Source: Lucinisca nassula (Eukaryota; Mollusca; Bivalvia; Lucinida; Lucinidae). From it: DNA of 64,000 nt. Positions 1 to 9,494 of this stretch are shown piece by piece. The first letter of the stretch is position 1. Each line of letters opens with the position of its first letter. The translations under genes and the position numbers were made by a program. The stretch is from contig OY757024.1 of the NCBI GenBank assembly GCA_963580285.1, forward strand, positions 119,970,045-120,034,044, written 5' to 3'. The notes beneath the pieces were generated by a model. It ran no database searches, was not told where the DNA came from, and saw nothing but the letters and a program-made list of their open reading frames with translations.

Positions 1-249
1 TTAAGTTTTTGGTGAAAAAAATCTATTTTTGGCTCCTGTGACCTAGATGTGCAGCGGACCGGAACCATTTGAACAACTTTGAAAGGGGACCACCTAAGGA
101 TCATATCTGTGCAGTTTGGTCAAAATCCGATCACAGGTTTAGGAGGAGATGTCGTTTAAAGAAATTGTTTACGCACGCACGCACGGACGGACGCACGACG
201 GACAAAAAGTGATCCCAAAAGCTCACCTCGTCACTACGTGACGGTGAGC
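1..249 (-). mobile_element. End of a pearl/HINE-like tandem-repeat element (reverse)
   Basis: This is the reverse complement of the head of the element at 60639 and 63209. It has the same (CGTC/CGTG)n-rich block, the phrase 'GATCCCAAAAGCTCACCTCG' and the terminal hairpin made of GCTCACCGTCACG and CGTGACGAGGTGAGC. Only the terminal part is in the window, so the core repeats lie upstream. It is non-coding. The classification as a pearl/Helentron-associated type is inferred from the core-repeat architecture of the other copies. Confidence 0.7.
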
Positions 250-434
250 TAAAAACAATGGATATATCTATTACGTAGCTTTCAGTACACTGCTTGTTAA
301 AAACTCGGATTCAGAATTGTTACTTTCATTTGGAAGAGCCTTGTGTTATCAGCTTGTCAGCGAGTGTGGACTGTCCGTACAGCTGGCAGACTATCTTGTA
401 GTATTGTTGACTCAAAGTTGCCCTTTATATTAAA
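250..434 (+). other. Probable 5' UTR of LINE-A copy 1
   Basis: This stretch lies between the repeat end and the LINE ORF. It has no long ORF and no TIR. It is probably the internal-promoter/5' UTR of the LINE, because the ORF that follows looks like a true N-terminus. The exact 5' end of the LINE cannot be placed, since no second copy reaches this far. Confidence 0.4.
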
Positions 435-1037
435 ATGAAGGTCTCCCTGCTTCCCATGGTCTTGATTCTTTGGTTCACCCTTTGGAAATTAAGTAACAGA
501 ACCCAACCGGATGATGGAAATCAGGAATGCGGGATTGCAAAAGAGCAACACTGCGATAAAACTTCTCAGTACTTGGCTGTAACTAGGAAGCTAGGAAACA
601 AACTACGTTCGGAGGGCTTACGCAACTTTAAGTCCTCAGGTGGAACAAATTTGGTCATTCTATTGATCCTGGCCGGAGACATTGAAACTAACCCCGGTCC
701 AAGATTTCGCTGTGGGCTGTGCAAAAAATATTGCAAAGACTCTCAGAAATGGGTAGAATGTGAGGACTGTGAAAAGCATTTTCATGCCTCGTGTTCTGAA
801 TTGGATGAAAACCAATTGCTAGAGCTTGAAATTGGAATTGGAACTTGGTATTGCAAAGATTGCAAGGCAGACTGTGGCCTTTGCAGTGGTGATGTTCTAA
901 ATGAGCATAAGGCAGTTCAGTGTGACCAGTGTGAAATGTGGATTCACACTGATTGCGCTTTCCTTTCAGACGCCGAATATGGCAAACTGGTTAACTCGAG
1001 TTGTTCATGGATATGCCCGAAGTGCGAGTTTTTTTAA
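435..1037 (+). CDS. LINE-A N-terminal ORF: hydrophobic leader, 2A-like peptide, two PHD-type zinc fingers
   Basis: This 200-residue ORF opens a CR1-like non-LTR retrotransposon. Residues 1-20 are hydrophobic (MKVSLLPMVLILWFTLWKLS) and resemble a signal peptide. Residues 73-89 end in GDIETNPGP, a canonical 2A ribosome-skipping motif preceded by a leucine-rich run. Residues about 92-143 and 146-197 form two Cys/His clusters (CxxC, CxxC, HxxC, WYCxxC; then CGLC, CDQC, WIHTDC, WICPKC) that match PHD fingers. The ORF stops at a TAA in a seven-T run. The endonuclease continues one frame away directly afterwards, so in the active ancestor both parts were probably one polyprotein. In APE-type LINEs the PHD region is thought to contact nucleic acid or chromatin. 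The start is the first ATG of the frame and is supported by the leader. Confidence 0.85.
   Translation: MKVSLLPMVLILWFTLWKLSNRTQPDDGNQECGIAKEQHCDKTSQYLAVTRKLGNKLRSEGLRNFKSSGGTNLVILLILAGDIETNPGPRFRCGLCKKYCKDSQKWVECEDCEKHFHASCSELDENQLLELEIGIGTWYCKDCKADCGLCSGDVLNEHKAVQCDQCEMWIHTDCAFLSDAEYGKLVNSSCSWICPKCEFF
651..701 (+). other. 2A-like ribosome-skipping motif
   Basis: Residues 73-89 of the ORF read as a leucine-rich stretch followed by AGDIETNPGP. The D-I-E-T-N-P-G-P core fits the DxExNPG|P consensus at every fixed position. In known 2As, peptide-bond formation is skipped between the final Gly and Pro, which are residues 88 and 89 here. The products would be an 88-residue leader and the downstream PHD-endonuclease-RT protein. 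Such motifs are known in APE-type LINEs of invertebrates. Activity is not proven here. Confidence 0.85.
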
Positions 1038-1879
1038 TTTTTCTGACTCGTTCTTCAGCGAACCTATAGAACTGGAAGAAAGAAATAAATTTGAACCTCT
1101 GTCAAAGGAGAAAGGAGTTAAATCTCCGACTACTGACATGAGAAAGCCGAATTTTGTAAAAGGTTTGAAACTTTGCACTATTAACATTAACGGTTTAAGA
1201 GGAAAGATACTTGAACTTTTAGCTTTCCTTGATACTCACCAACCACATATTGTGGCTATTCAGGAAACAAAGATTGACAGTTCAATTATGACTTCAGAGC
1301 TTTTCCCTGAAACTTGCGAATACAGTGTCTACAGAAAAGATAGAAACACTCATGGCGGCGGGGTGATGTTGCTCGTTCACAGAGATATCCCTCATATACC
1401 ATTCATGGAACTGGAAAACGATTCAGAATCTGTTTGGGTTAAGGTTTTTGAAAACAAAACTTCCCACTTTATTGCAAGTTGGTATCGACCACTAACGACA
1501 CTGTCGAAAACTTCCACTTATTTAAAGATCAGCTTGATCGCATTAAGTCTCAGAAAAAGGGTAAAAAACTTCCAGCAGTACATGTCTTAGGCCACTTCAA
1601 CTTCAGAGAGATTGTTTGGCCAGATAGGCTCAGCAAACAAGGCACGATGCTGAGTCCGTCAGAGGGACAGGTGTTGGTCGACATCATGAATGATCATGGC
1701 TTGGAACAGGTTGTTGACTTCCCTACTCGAGATAGAAACACTTTGGATTTGATTCTTACAACTTTGCCAGGACAGTTTGGGGATATTCAATCCCCGGACA
1801 AACTAAGTGATCATGATATTGTCTCTGGATTTTTGAAAATCTTCATACCACCTATAAAGAAACCTCGTAGAAAGGTGTA
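1029..1879 (+). pseudogene. LINE-A copy 1 APE endonuclease domain (frameshifted, catalytic Asp lost)
   Basis: Downstream of the T7 run the + frame reads FNFSDSFFSE, then the APE-type endonuclease. NINGLRGK is followed by the catalytic-Glu motif QETKID and by HGGGVMLLVHRD. A second frameshift occurs near 1488. The frame then continues through KLPAVHVLGHFNF, DFPTRDRNTLDLILTTLPG and the terminal SDHDIVSG motif. The GDxN catalytic aspartate is histidine here (codon 1593-1595), whereas the sister copy at 19070 keeps GDLN. This copy is therefore catalytically dead even apart from the frameshifts. The coding sequence breaks at KVY because an 8.6 kb element is inserted at 1880. Confidence 0.85.
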
Positions 1880-1920
1880 CAGTACAGTCTTAGAAATCTT
1901 ATTATCCCTCACGATCGTGC
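1880..1920 (+). repeat. Left 41-bp TIR
   Basis: This is identical to the reverse complement of 10480-10520. It starts with CAGTACAGTC and ends with ACGATCGTGC. Confidence 0.9.
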
Positions 1921-2110
1921 ATGAACAAGAAAAGGATTACGCTTCGCGCACAACCCTCGCAAAACCCACGCTAGTTCCACGCTTGATCCACGCTTATTTC
2001 ACGTTTGTCCACGCTCGTATCTCGCAACCATCGCGATCCACGGAAAGCCTTCACGCTACACGCTTAGGTCCACGTTGGCCCACGCTTGTCTCGCGCATCA
2101 ATTTTTATCG
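1921..2110 (+). repeat. Left subterminal CCACGC-rich repeat block
   Basis: Many short direct repeats of the CCACGCTT / TCGCGCA type follow the left TIR. A block of the same character and the same strand orientation precedes the right TIR (10325-10475). The subterminal blocks are therefore direct rather than inverted. They could be transposase-binding sites or satellite seeds. Confidence 0.6.
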
Positions 2111-2655
2111 AATTACATGTACATGTATAGGTTTTTGTTCATTAAATTACAACCAATTGGAATAAAAATAATAATAAAAAAAAACCCATTATGAATGGTT
2201 AAGTACCGTAAATTACGACTAAATGACCCGGTGAAACAAAGCATGAATTGATTATAGTGCTTCTGTGACTATGAAGAGAGAGATAGTGTTCGGTTTCCTT
2301 AAATTGGCAATTTAATTGGCAATCAAACATACATGTAGCTATCCGTAGTATTATTTACGCTACGCACTTACGTAACAAACAAGTATGCTTAAGCTGCAGA
2401 TAATTATGATTGATTGGCCTGGTCAAATAAAATATCGCCCAAAGAAATTTAACACCAACTGACCCGGTGAGACAAAGCATGTTATAATTACAGAATTAGG
2501 TTTTAAATGGTCCGAGACGACGAAGAAGGAGATCGTGATGAGGCCCAAGGAAATTTAGCACTTAACTTTGGAATTTTGAAGAAATATTGTGTAATTGAAC
2601 CTAATTTTTTTCTCCGGGTACTCCGGTTTTTGGCCCAACTCTGATTAAAAATCGG
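2111..2655. other. AT-rich non-coding stretch with a degenerate direct repeat
   Basis: No coding signal is visible. The phrase GACCCGGTGARACAAAGCATG-like (fewer than 20 matched bases) occurs at about 2226 and again at about 2460. This implies an imperfect duplication of roughly 235 bp. Confidence 0.5.
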
Positions 2656-2659
2656 ATTC

Positions 2660-2938
2660 ATTACGAAAACACGCCTATAAAATACAATGCCACCTTATTT
2701 CGCAGAAAAAAATGAAAATTTTAAGGTGAAAACTTGTAATATTTTTCTTATTTCTGCTTAAAATATAGATTGTGGGCACTCGTTAGAACCGCCTCATCGA
2801 GACGGTTCTAACGAGGACCCACAATCTTTATTTTAGAGCAGAAATAAAAAAAATAAGGTATACCCCTGGAAACCCCAGTTTTACCATATAAAAGTGGGGT
2901 TCAAGGGGGTCAAAATTATATTGGCGTGTTTTCGTGAT
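2660..2938. mobile_element. Palindromic MITE (family P), copy 1
   Basis: The TIRs are ATTACGAAAACACGCC and GGCGTGTTTTCGTGAT. In the centre is a strong hairpin with arms AGATTGTGGGCACTCG...ACCCACAATCT around AACCGCCTC / GAGGCGGTT-like sequence. GGGG/CCCC-bearing inner repeats (AACCCCA, TGGGGTT) form a second stem. At least eight relatives occur in the window. No ORF is present. Confidence 0.8.
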
Positions 2939-3034
2939 GTGAAGCAACTGAATTGATTTTGAAAGGCCACCCCAACCCACAGACACAATATTTAAATAGT
3001 TATTTAATAAGTTGTGTGCTGACGTTAACACTGC

Positions 3035-3442
3035 TGGGCCCCACCCATCGGAGCTACAAGAAAAAGATTGGATTGCCTGATGCTTCCACGCAGAGCTAAA
3101 ACCCAATCGAACGTGAGCTTAACCCAAGCAAAGTGGTGTGCGTCGAGTTTCATTGGGCGGCAGCTTATGGGATGTCGTTTCATCTCAATGTCGCTAAAAG
3201 TCATTCAAAAATGGGAGCAGCCTCTTTAACATCCCCTTCAACACTACACGTATTCCCAATTATTGCTGGACTTTTACCCGACATTGAAATGAAATGACAT
3301 TTCAAGCCCGTTGCCCAATGAAAACGAAAGGCTTATGTGCGCTTGACGGTCTGACTCAAGTCGTGTGTGGTCAGTTTCAGCTCTACGTGGAAGCATTATG
3401 CAGGTCAATCTATTTCTCCAAGGCCCGATGGGCGGGGGCAGT
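3035..3442. repeat. Inverted pair of repeat-C copies
   Basis: Positions 3035-3215 match the reverse and 3265-3442 the forward strand of a roughly 300-bp dispersed repeat, called repeat-C here. Landmarks are CTTTTACCCGACATTGA, CAGCTCTGCGTGGAAGCAT-like sequence and a terminal CGATGGGCGGGGGC. It has no ORF and no clear pol III box. Confidence 0.6.
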
Positions 3443-3444
3443 TC

Positions 3445-5384
3445 TGTTTGACTTGTTTTTTTTCTCAGCATTTTTTTCGCATCACCAGCTTTTCAAGTAG
3501 TCGGTTCAGTATTGTGACCCTTTGACGAAAGAGACTGCCCAACCCGACAACCTGAGAGAGCACAGAAAAGTTTGACCAGACTGCGTTTATGCGCATTGTG
3601 CAGACTGAGCTTGGTTTGCTGAGTGCAATATAAATTAGAGTATTTCTGCATATGTATATGTTCTAGGTTTTCCTCCTATTTCACTTGTCAGAGTTTGTTT
3701 GAAATCACTTTCGCTCGAGTTTTGTGAGACTTTTACCCGACATTGATATGAAATAGCGATCACATATAAGTTTGAGTGGAGATACCCCAAGGATGCCGGG
3801 CCTCTCCAGACTTTCGGATGAGTCTTTTAACCGAGGACCCGGCTCTGTATGACATTAGCTGTTGGTGGGACGAAAAACTAAAACACACACATATGTAGAC
3901 CGCATTCTTATACATTTTCCTTGTACATGAACCGGCGCACGACAAAGACTTTTTTTCTACTACAGAAGTATCAGATCTGCATGTGCATCTAGACAACATG
4001 TCCAGTCTTCGCTTGTTGCTCTTTGAATATCCCACATAGTAGGCTTATTCGAACAGCAAAGGCTCTGATCAGACTGCACGGATGCGAAGGCTGATCTGAG
4101 TCTTCAATGGTTACACGTCTTATCGAATTACGTGTTCCCCAGTCTATGCATCCACTTTGGTCAAAGTCTTCACTTGTTGCTCTTTGAATAGCCCAGAGAT
4201 CAGAATGCTCACAGGAACAGCAAATGCTCTGATCAGACTGCACAGATCAATTCTCTCAAACGAGCGATTATGTTTCCTGTAAGTGCCTTTTCACACGCAA
4301 TAACTGTGCGCGTGCTCACTATTATGACGTAGTATGGTAAAACTGCACGTGCTTACATGACGAACTGCGGTAAATTGTGGGAATCATGTGCTCAGTCGGA
4401 GACGGCGCATGGAAAAAAGCAATCTGTCACACAGGTTGTTCACGAGAAGCGAGGGGTGTTTAACCCTTTTTGTACCAAATGGAATCTTCCAGCTTATATA
4501 TGGCAGAAAAATCCATTTGAAAATTTAGGGGTGTCAGGTTGTGTTTTCTTCAAAATTGATTAGGTAAAAGGCTGAACTTTTTGCAAACAGTGTAGGCCCT
4601 GATCAGACGCCGCGTTCTGCGATGTCTGATCTGGGCCTGCACTGTTTGCCAGGGTACCCGTTTAGGGTTTTCCAGTCTGAAATGGGTTAATGGAGAAATA
4701 ATGAAAACAGCATTACAATAAGATTGTTTAATCGAGGCATTGATGATTGTCTGAGTGTAGGCTGGGAAAATGGCCCTGGATGGGAGCTCAGACATTCGTT
4801 CGTTAATCCCTTAAATGCTGTAAACAATGCAGACTCTAATCAGCGGTCCTTTATTTGTCTGACCGGGATCTACCCTGTTTGTCATTTCCAGACCAGATCG
4901 ATTCTACAGGTAAACCTTTATACACTACTCTGGCCTCACTCTGATACGAACAGCCCGGCTTTAATAAACCGCTACCTGGATTTCATACAAATTAGTGACA
5001 ATCGTTTAGAATTAGTAAAGCTACTGCACTTCGTAACTTTTGGTCAATCTACCGAAAACTTCTGTGGTGCTTTGTAATAATAAAAACCTTTTCCGAGATG
5101 GGATACTGCTCTTGAAGGAAAGAATTTGCTCCCGAAGGGCAAGTATTTTTTTTACTTCACGCACATGCGTAATATGTCTGATGAGCCTTTCGCCTATAAA
5201 TACACTGGAAGGCGCTGAAACAACACACGCACCCACCTTTCATGGACGGTTTTTTCCAGGTTGGCGGGCGCATCCATGCAGTCTGATCAAGTCAGCCATC
5301 ACAAGTGGCCGCAGTTCTACCCATGGTGAAATGATACACTTACCTTTGACAATGCATGTTATTCTGGGTCTTTGTTTTGTTTGT
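3445..5384. other. Non-coding stretch with small hairpin repeats
   Basis: No supported gene is visible. The stretch contains repeats of the type CTCTGATCAGACTGCAC (4060, 4227) and a 67-bp hairpin (4583-4649). A block at 5295-5380 is duplicated at 5910. The short ORFs lack codon structure or domain similarity that I recognise. Confidence 0.5.
4583..4649. repeat. Short hairpin repeat (family H), copy 1
   Basis: A near-palindrome has outer arms GCAAACAGTGTAGGCCCTGA and the complementary CAGTGTTTGC-type right arm around a GACGCCGC/GCGATGTC core. The same hairpin recurs at 8183-8242 and 56710-56776. It is probably a very small MITE. Confidence 0.65.
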
Positions 5385-5693
5385 TAGTTTGATTGAGGTT
5401 TAACGTCCCCGTAAACGCTGTAAAGGTCATTTTGGAGACTTCGCTTCCAATTTTGTGGGACTTTTTTGTCTTTTACCCGACAATGAGATGAAATGACATC
5501 TCAAGCCCTATTGCCCAATGAAACCAATAGGGTTTATATGCATGGACGGGCCGGCTCGCACCGCTTTGCATGGGCAGGCTTAGATCCTCTAAGCGGTTTA
5601 CCAGTACTCGTGTGCGGGTCGGTTTCAGCTCTGCGTGGAAGCATCATGCAGCCCATATATTTTTTCAAGCCCCGATGGGCGGGGGTCGTTTGG
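5385..5693 (+). mobile_element. Repeat-C copy, with empty-site evidence of insertion
   Basis: This is a full-length copy. It begins at GATTGAGGTTTAACGTCCCC and ends at CCCCGATGGGCGGGGGTC. It interrupts the first of two tandem blocks (5295-5890), and the second block (5910-6200) lacks it, so repeat-C is itself mobile. Confidence 0.7.
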
Positions 5694-6243
5694 GTCATGG
5701 TAGTAGCACGGGTTTTATGTAGAGCGCTAACTAATGTACGATCTCAGTGGTTTGTTTTAAAATATGCTGAACATGAGGCCGGCTGCGACATCTATTTTCA
5801 GTAAAAGGGTATACGATTCCTTGGTCGAGTCTACTGATTAAAATAGGGGTGTGTTGTTGATTTTAATATACCCGTTTTTATATTATTTTCGTCATTGTTG
5901 TTCATCCGTCCATCACAAGTGGCCGCAGTTCTATCCAAGGTGAAATGAGCGAAAACACTTAACTTTGACAGTGGATGTTATTCTGAGTCTTTGTTCATGT
6001 CGAGCGCTAGCTAACGTACGATCTCAATGGTTTGTTTAAAACATGCTGAACATGAGACCGACGGCCAAAACCAGTCAGCTCCGGCTACGACATTTTATTT
6101 TTCAGCTAAAGGGTATACGATTCATTGTGTGGTGTCACTGGTTATTGTTTGTGGGGGTTATATTATTTTCGTCACTGGTGTTCGTCCGTCCGTCCTTCCT
6201 TCCAACTGTCACAAACCTTGTGAATGCAACTACTTTTTTACTC
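5694..6243. repeat. Tandem duplicated block flanking repeat-C
   Basis: The roughly 290-bp unit around CACAAGTGGCCGCAGTTCTA occurs at 5295-5384 plus 5694-5890 and again at 5910-6200, diverged by scattered changes. It is non-coding. Confidence 0.6.
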
Positions 6244-6507
6244 ATCACGCAAACATGTCTATATAGTTTTGACCCCCTTCAACCCCACTTTAATATAGCG
6301 AAGCTGGGGTACAGGGGTTAATCGTTATGTTCTTATATAGATTGTGGGTACCCGTTACAACCGCCTCGCCGAGGTTGTGATAACGATTACCCACAATCTA
6401 TGTTTTGAGCAGAAATATGTAATTATCAGGATTTTTATCTGAAAAAAAAAATCCATTTTTGGTAGTAAAATTTTACCGATGTATTTCAATAGGCGTGTTT
6501 TCGTAAT
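6244..6507. mobile_element. Palindromic MITE (family P), copy 2
   Basis: The left end is a decayed ATCACGCAAACATGTC and the right end is AGGCGTGTTTTCGTAAT. The central hairpin has arms TAGATTGTGGGTACCCG and CCCACAATCTATG. Confidence 0.75.
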
Positions 6508-6864
6508 GTCTTAGTCTATGGTGACCGAACTTGGGACTGTAAAACTTGCACGAACTGCAAAGACTCGGGACTTGTAGACCGGACAACAACCTGCACGCAC
6601 ATATTTCAAACGCCTGGGTGAGTCGAAAAAGTTAGCCGTGTAGTGAGAAAGATTCTGACTGATCAGTGTTTGTAAAGGTCAGACCCAGTACCTAGCGCCG
6701 GCCAAAGCCTACACGCTCCTTTTGAAACGCCTCGGTGAGGTGATAAAGATAGCGGTGTAGCGAGAAAAGTTCTGACCCATCAGTCTATGAAAACCTCATC
6801 AGGTACTCGGATAAGGAACTGAACTGTTTACGCAAATAACAAAAATTATGTATGTTTTGTTTGT
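6508..6864. repeat. Imperfect direct repeat of about 110 bp
   Basis: The segments at about 6590-6690 and 6700-6790 share CGCCT(C)GGTGAG, GTGTAG(T/C)GAGAAA and TCTGAC-CATCAGT. It is non-coding. Similar text returns near 7370-7440. Confidence 0.45.
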
Positions 6865-7160
6865 TGGTTTGATTTGAGGGTTAACGTCCCCGTCAACATT
6901 GTATAGGTCATTTTGGAGACGTTGCTTCCAATTTTGTGCGACTCTTAACCGACATTGAGATGAAATGACATCTCAAGCCCTGGCGCCCAAAGAAAGCATT
7001 AGGGTTTATAATCATGGACGGTCCTACTCGCACAGCTTTGCCTGGGCAGGCTTAGATCCTCTAAGCGGTTTACCAGTACCCGTGTGCGGTCGGATACAGC
7101 TCTGCGTGGAAGCATCATGCAGCCCATTCATTTCTTAAGCCCCGATATGCGGGGGTCAAG
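6865..7160 (+). repeat. Repeat-C copy
   Basis: The copy contains the landmarks GAGGGTTAACGTCCCCGTC, CTCTTAACCGACATTGAGAT, CTTAGATCCTCTAAGCGG and AGCCCCGATATGCGGGGG. A 70-bp fragment of the same repeat (GTGTGCGGTCGGTTTCAGC... to GATGGGCGGGG) follows at 7252-7318. Confidence 0.7.
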
Positions 7161-7318
7161 AGGTTGTGGTGTATATTGATATCTAGAGCTTTGGGAACAA
7201 TTCGCTATGTGCTCAAGAGCGATTTCGATTTGGTCATTATAAACAAGCAAGTACTCGTGTGCGGTCGGTTTCAGCTCTGCGTAGCCCATCTTTTTCTTCA
7301 AGCCCCGATGGGCGGGGC

Positions 7319-8454
7319 GTACTAATGTATGCTAAAGTCATGACTGATCATTCTTGTGAACGTTACTTTAACCCGTCAGACCCAGTACTTGCACGACCTG
7401 CAAAAACTCAAGATTAACCTGCAAATCCTGCCTAACCAGCGTAGATCAGCTTTTCCGTATGCGCAGTTTGGTTAGCACTTCCGTTTTGTAGGCATCTGGT
7501 CATGATCTACACGGTTTCAAAAAAAAAAAAAAAAAAAACACGCACACACAAAAACAGGAGTTATTTTAAGTTATGCTATATATATAGATGTCATGATTGG
7601 TATTATAAATAATGGAATCGCCTCGTTAAACAGGAAGTAAAGTTCGAGCGAGCGCCAGCCAAATACAGTAAGATTCGCATGACCGGTAAAGACTCAGATT
7701 GGAGCCTGACTAGAGTTGATCAGCCTGCACAACCGCGAAGTCTGGTCAGAGACAATCATCGGGCATTCAGATTGGGATCTGAACTGTTTACGCAAATAAC
7801 GCTGGTCATGTCATAGATACGTTTACATGTATCGCAGCGACGAACAAACAATACAAAAAAAAATGGAATCGCCTCGCTAACTGCAGTTTGAGCCAGCGCA
7901 TGGCAGTAAGTCCTGAACGAGCAGTAAAGACCTCACAGCCTGTGCACCCGCTCAGCCTCATCTGGACCAGCCTGCGCATTCGCGCAGTCTCATCTGCAGC
8001 ATCTGAGGAAACAAAAGAGGGAAGTGAAAACATGCTAAGTTCTGCACCGAAAGGTCAAGTGGATTTTCTCCGGGTAAGCCGAGTTTCGCCCACCTTTGAT
8101 TAATGATCAACATCTTGAAAGAGCCATATTACCACACTACACCTGCCAAAAAGATGGGTCAATTTATGAGTGTTTACGAGATGCAAACAGTGTGGACCCT
8201 GATCAGAAAAGGTGTAGTCTCATGTGGGCCCACACTGTTTGCCTGTGTGCAAAAGTAAGTTTGCAAAATAATCAGCAGACGACAAATACGTTATTTCGTG
8301 ATGCTGATCAGATGGCTTCTTCAGTCTTTTGTTTGAATTTGGGTTTAATGTCCCCATTAACACTATTTAGCTCATTTTGGGGACGTTGCTTCAAAATTTG
8401 TGGGACTTTTACCAGACACTGGACGCTAATTTAAGCTGTTGTTCAAAATGACTT
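7319..8454. other. Non-coding stretch: microsatellite A-run and small hairpins
   Basis: It contains poly-A/CA (7510-7545). It has two related segments with ATGGAATCGCCTCG, at 7610 and 7863. It also has hairpin family H copy 2 (8183-8242, arms GCAAACAGTGTGGACC and CCACACTGTTTGC). I see no gene. Confidence 0.5.
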
Positions 8455-8742
8455 TGTTTGAATTGAGGTAAACGTCCCCGTCAACACAGTGTGTCTTTTT
8501 GGAGAGTTTGCTTCCAATTTAGTTTGACTTTTACCCGACATTGAGATGAAATAACTTCTCAAGCCCTGTCACCAAGTCAAACCAAAAGGGTTTTTAAGCA
8601 TGGACGGCCCGACTCGCACGGCGTTTCCTGAGCAGGCTTAGATCCTATAAGTGGATTACAAGTAATAGGATGCGGCCGGTTTCATCTCTGCGTGGAAGCA
8701 TCATGCAGCCCATGTATTTCTTCAAGCCCCAATGGGCGGGGG
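8455..8742 (+). repeat. Repeat-C copy
   Basis: The copy runs from TTGAGGTAAACGTCCCCGTC to CCCCAATGGGCGGGGGC. The middle landmarks (TTTTACCCGACATTGAGAT, GAAGCATCATGCAGCCCAT) are intact. A short fragment with GGTTTAATGTCCCCATTAAC lies just before it at 8340-8415. Confidence 0.7.
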
Positions 8743-8854
8743 CATGTTGTTCAAAATGACCTATAGGTTTAAATGTTTTTAGGATTTTTATTAAAGTGTA
8801 ACCAGTAAACTTGACTTTTCTTTTCTGATATTCGAATCATTTGCTTTCAATAAT

Positions 8855-9011
8855 GGGAATGTGTGGCGGCGGTAAAACGTCTCCCTGCCCTACATCATAG
8901 TGTAGATTATATTTTCTTGTCCTTTTGGATCATTGAATCCATTGTGGAATTTTGAAAATATCTGAGGGTCACTGATGAGGCCTAATTGGCCGAAATTAGC
9001 TAGTCTGGCCC
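8855..9011 (+). mobile_element. Diverged retrozyme fragment
   Basis: GTGTGGCGGCGGTAAAACGT, then the CTCC / TAGTG / TTTTGG landmarks, correspond to the body of the retrozyme units at 18280 and 34650. The fragment ends exactly at a hammerhead motif. It is the oldest-looking member of the family here. Confidence 0.75.
8966..9011 (+). ncRNA. Type I hammerhead ribozyme (diverged)
   Basis: Reading 5' to 3': GGGTCA, core CTGATGA, stem II GGCC / TAATT loop / GGCC, core GAAA, a short stem III (TTA...TAG) ending in the GTC cleavage triplet, then TGGCCC. TGGCCC pairs with the first six bases (one G-U). All invariant core bases are present. It differs from the other copies in stems II and III but keeps pairing. 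Confidence 0.85.
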
Positions 9012-9093
9012 AGCAAACATGTACACTCCATATATTTCAGTTCTGTGGTGTATTCTTGCTTCCAAAGGATAACCCTTTTATAGAACGTTATTA

Positions 9094-9240
9094 GCATGGA
9101 CGGTCCGCCTCGCACCGAGGTTCCTGGACAGGCTTAGATCCTCTAAGCGGTTTACCAGTACTAGTGTGCGGGCCGGATTCAGCTCTGTGTGGAAGCATCA
9201 TGCAACCCATATATTTCTTCAAGCCCCCATGGGCGGGGGC
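9094..9240 (+). repeat. Repeat-C 3' half
   Basis: The fragment runs from GCATGGACGGTCCGCCTCGC through CTTAGATCCTCTAAGCGG to CCCCCATGGGCGGGGGC. Confidence 0.65.
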
Positions 9241-9244
9241 CTCG

Positions 9245-9494
9245 CACCCGTGCGACATAGTTTATTTTTTTCACGTATCCAAAACGGCTACTTTTCTGAT
9301 GAAAATCCCTGATTTTCTTCTTATTTATACGGCAAACATATGTTGTGGGTGCTCGATAGAACTGCCTCTAACTAGTAGCCACAATCTATGTCTGAGAACA
9401 AATATGAGAAAAATAATTTATACCCCCGTAAACCCCATTTTCTCTATATAATGTGGGGCTTAGGAGGGGTTCATTTCACGGACTTGTTAACGTG
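9245..9494. mobile_element. Palindromic MITE (family P, second subfamily), copy 3
   Basis: The ends CACCCGTGCGACATA and TTTCACGGACTTGTTAACG match the copy at 48927-49189 rather than the CGAAAACACGCC subfamily. The internal hairpin TTGTGGGTGCTCG / AGCCACAATCTATG and the CCCCATTTTCTCTATATA stem are shared. Confidence 0.65.
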
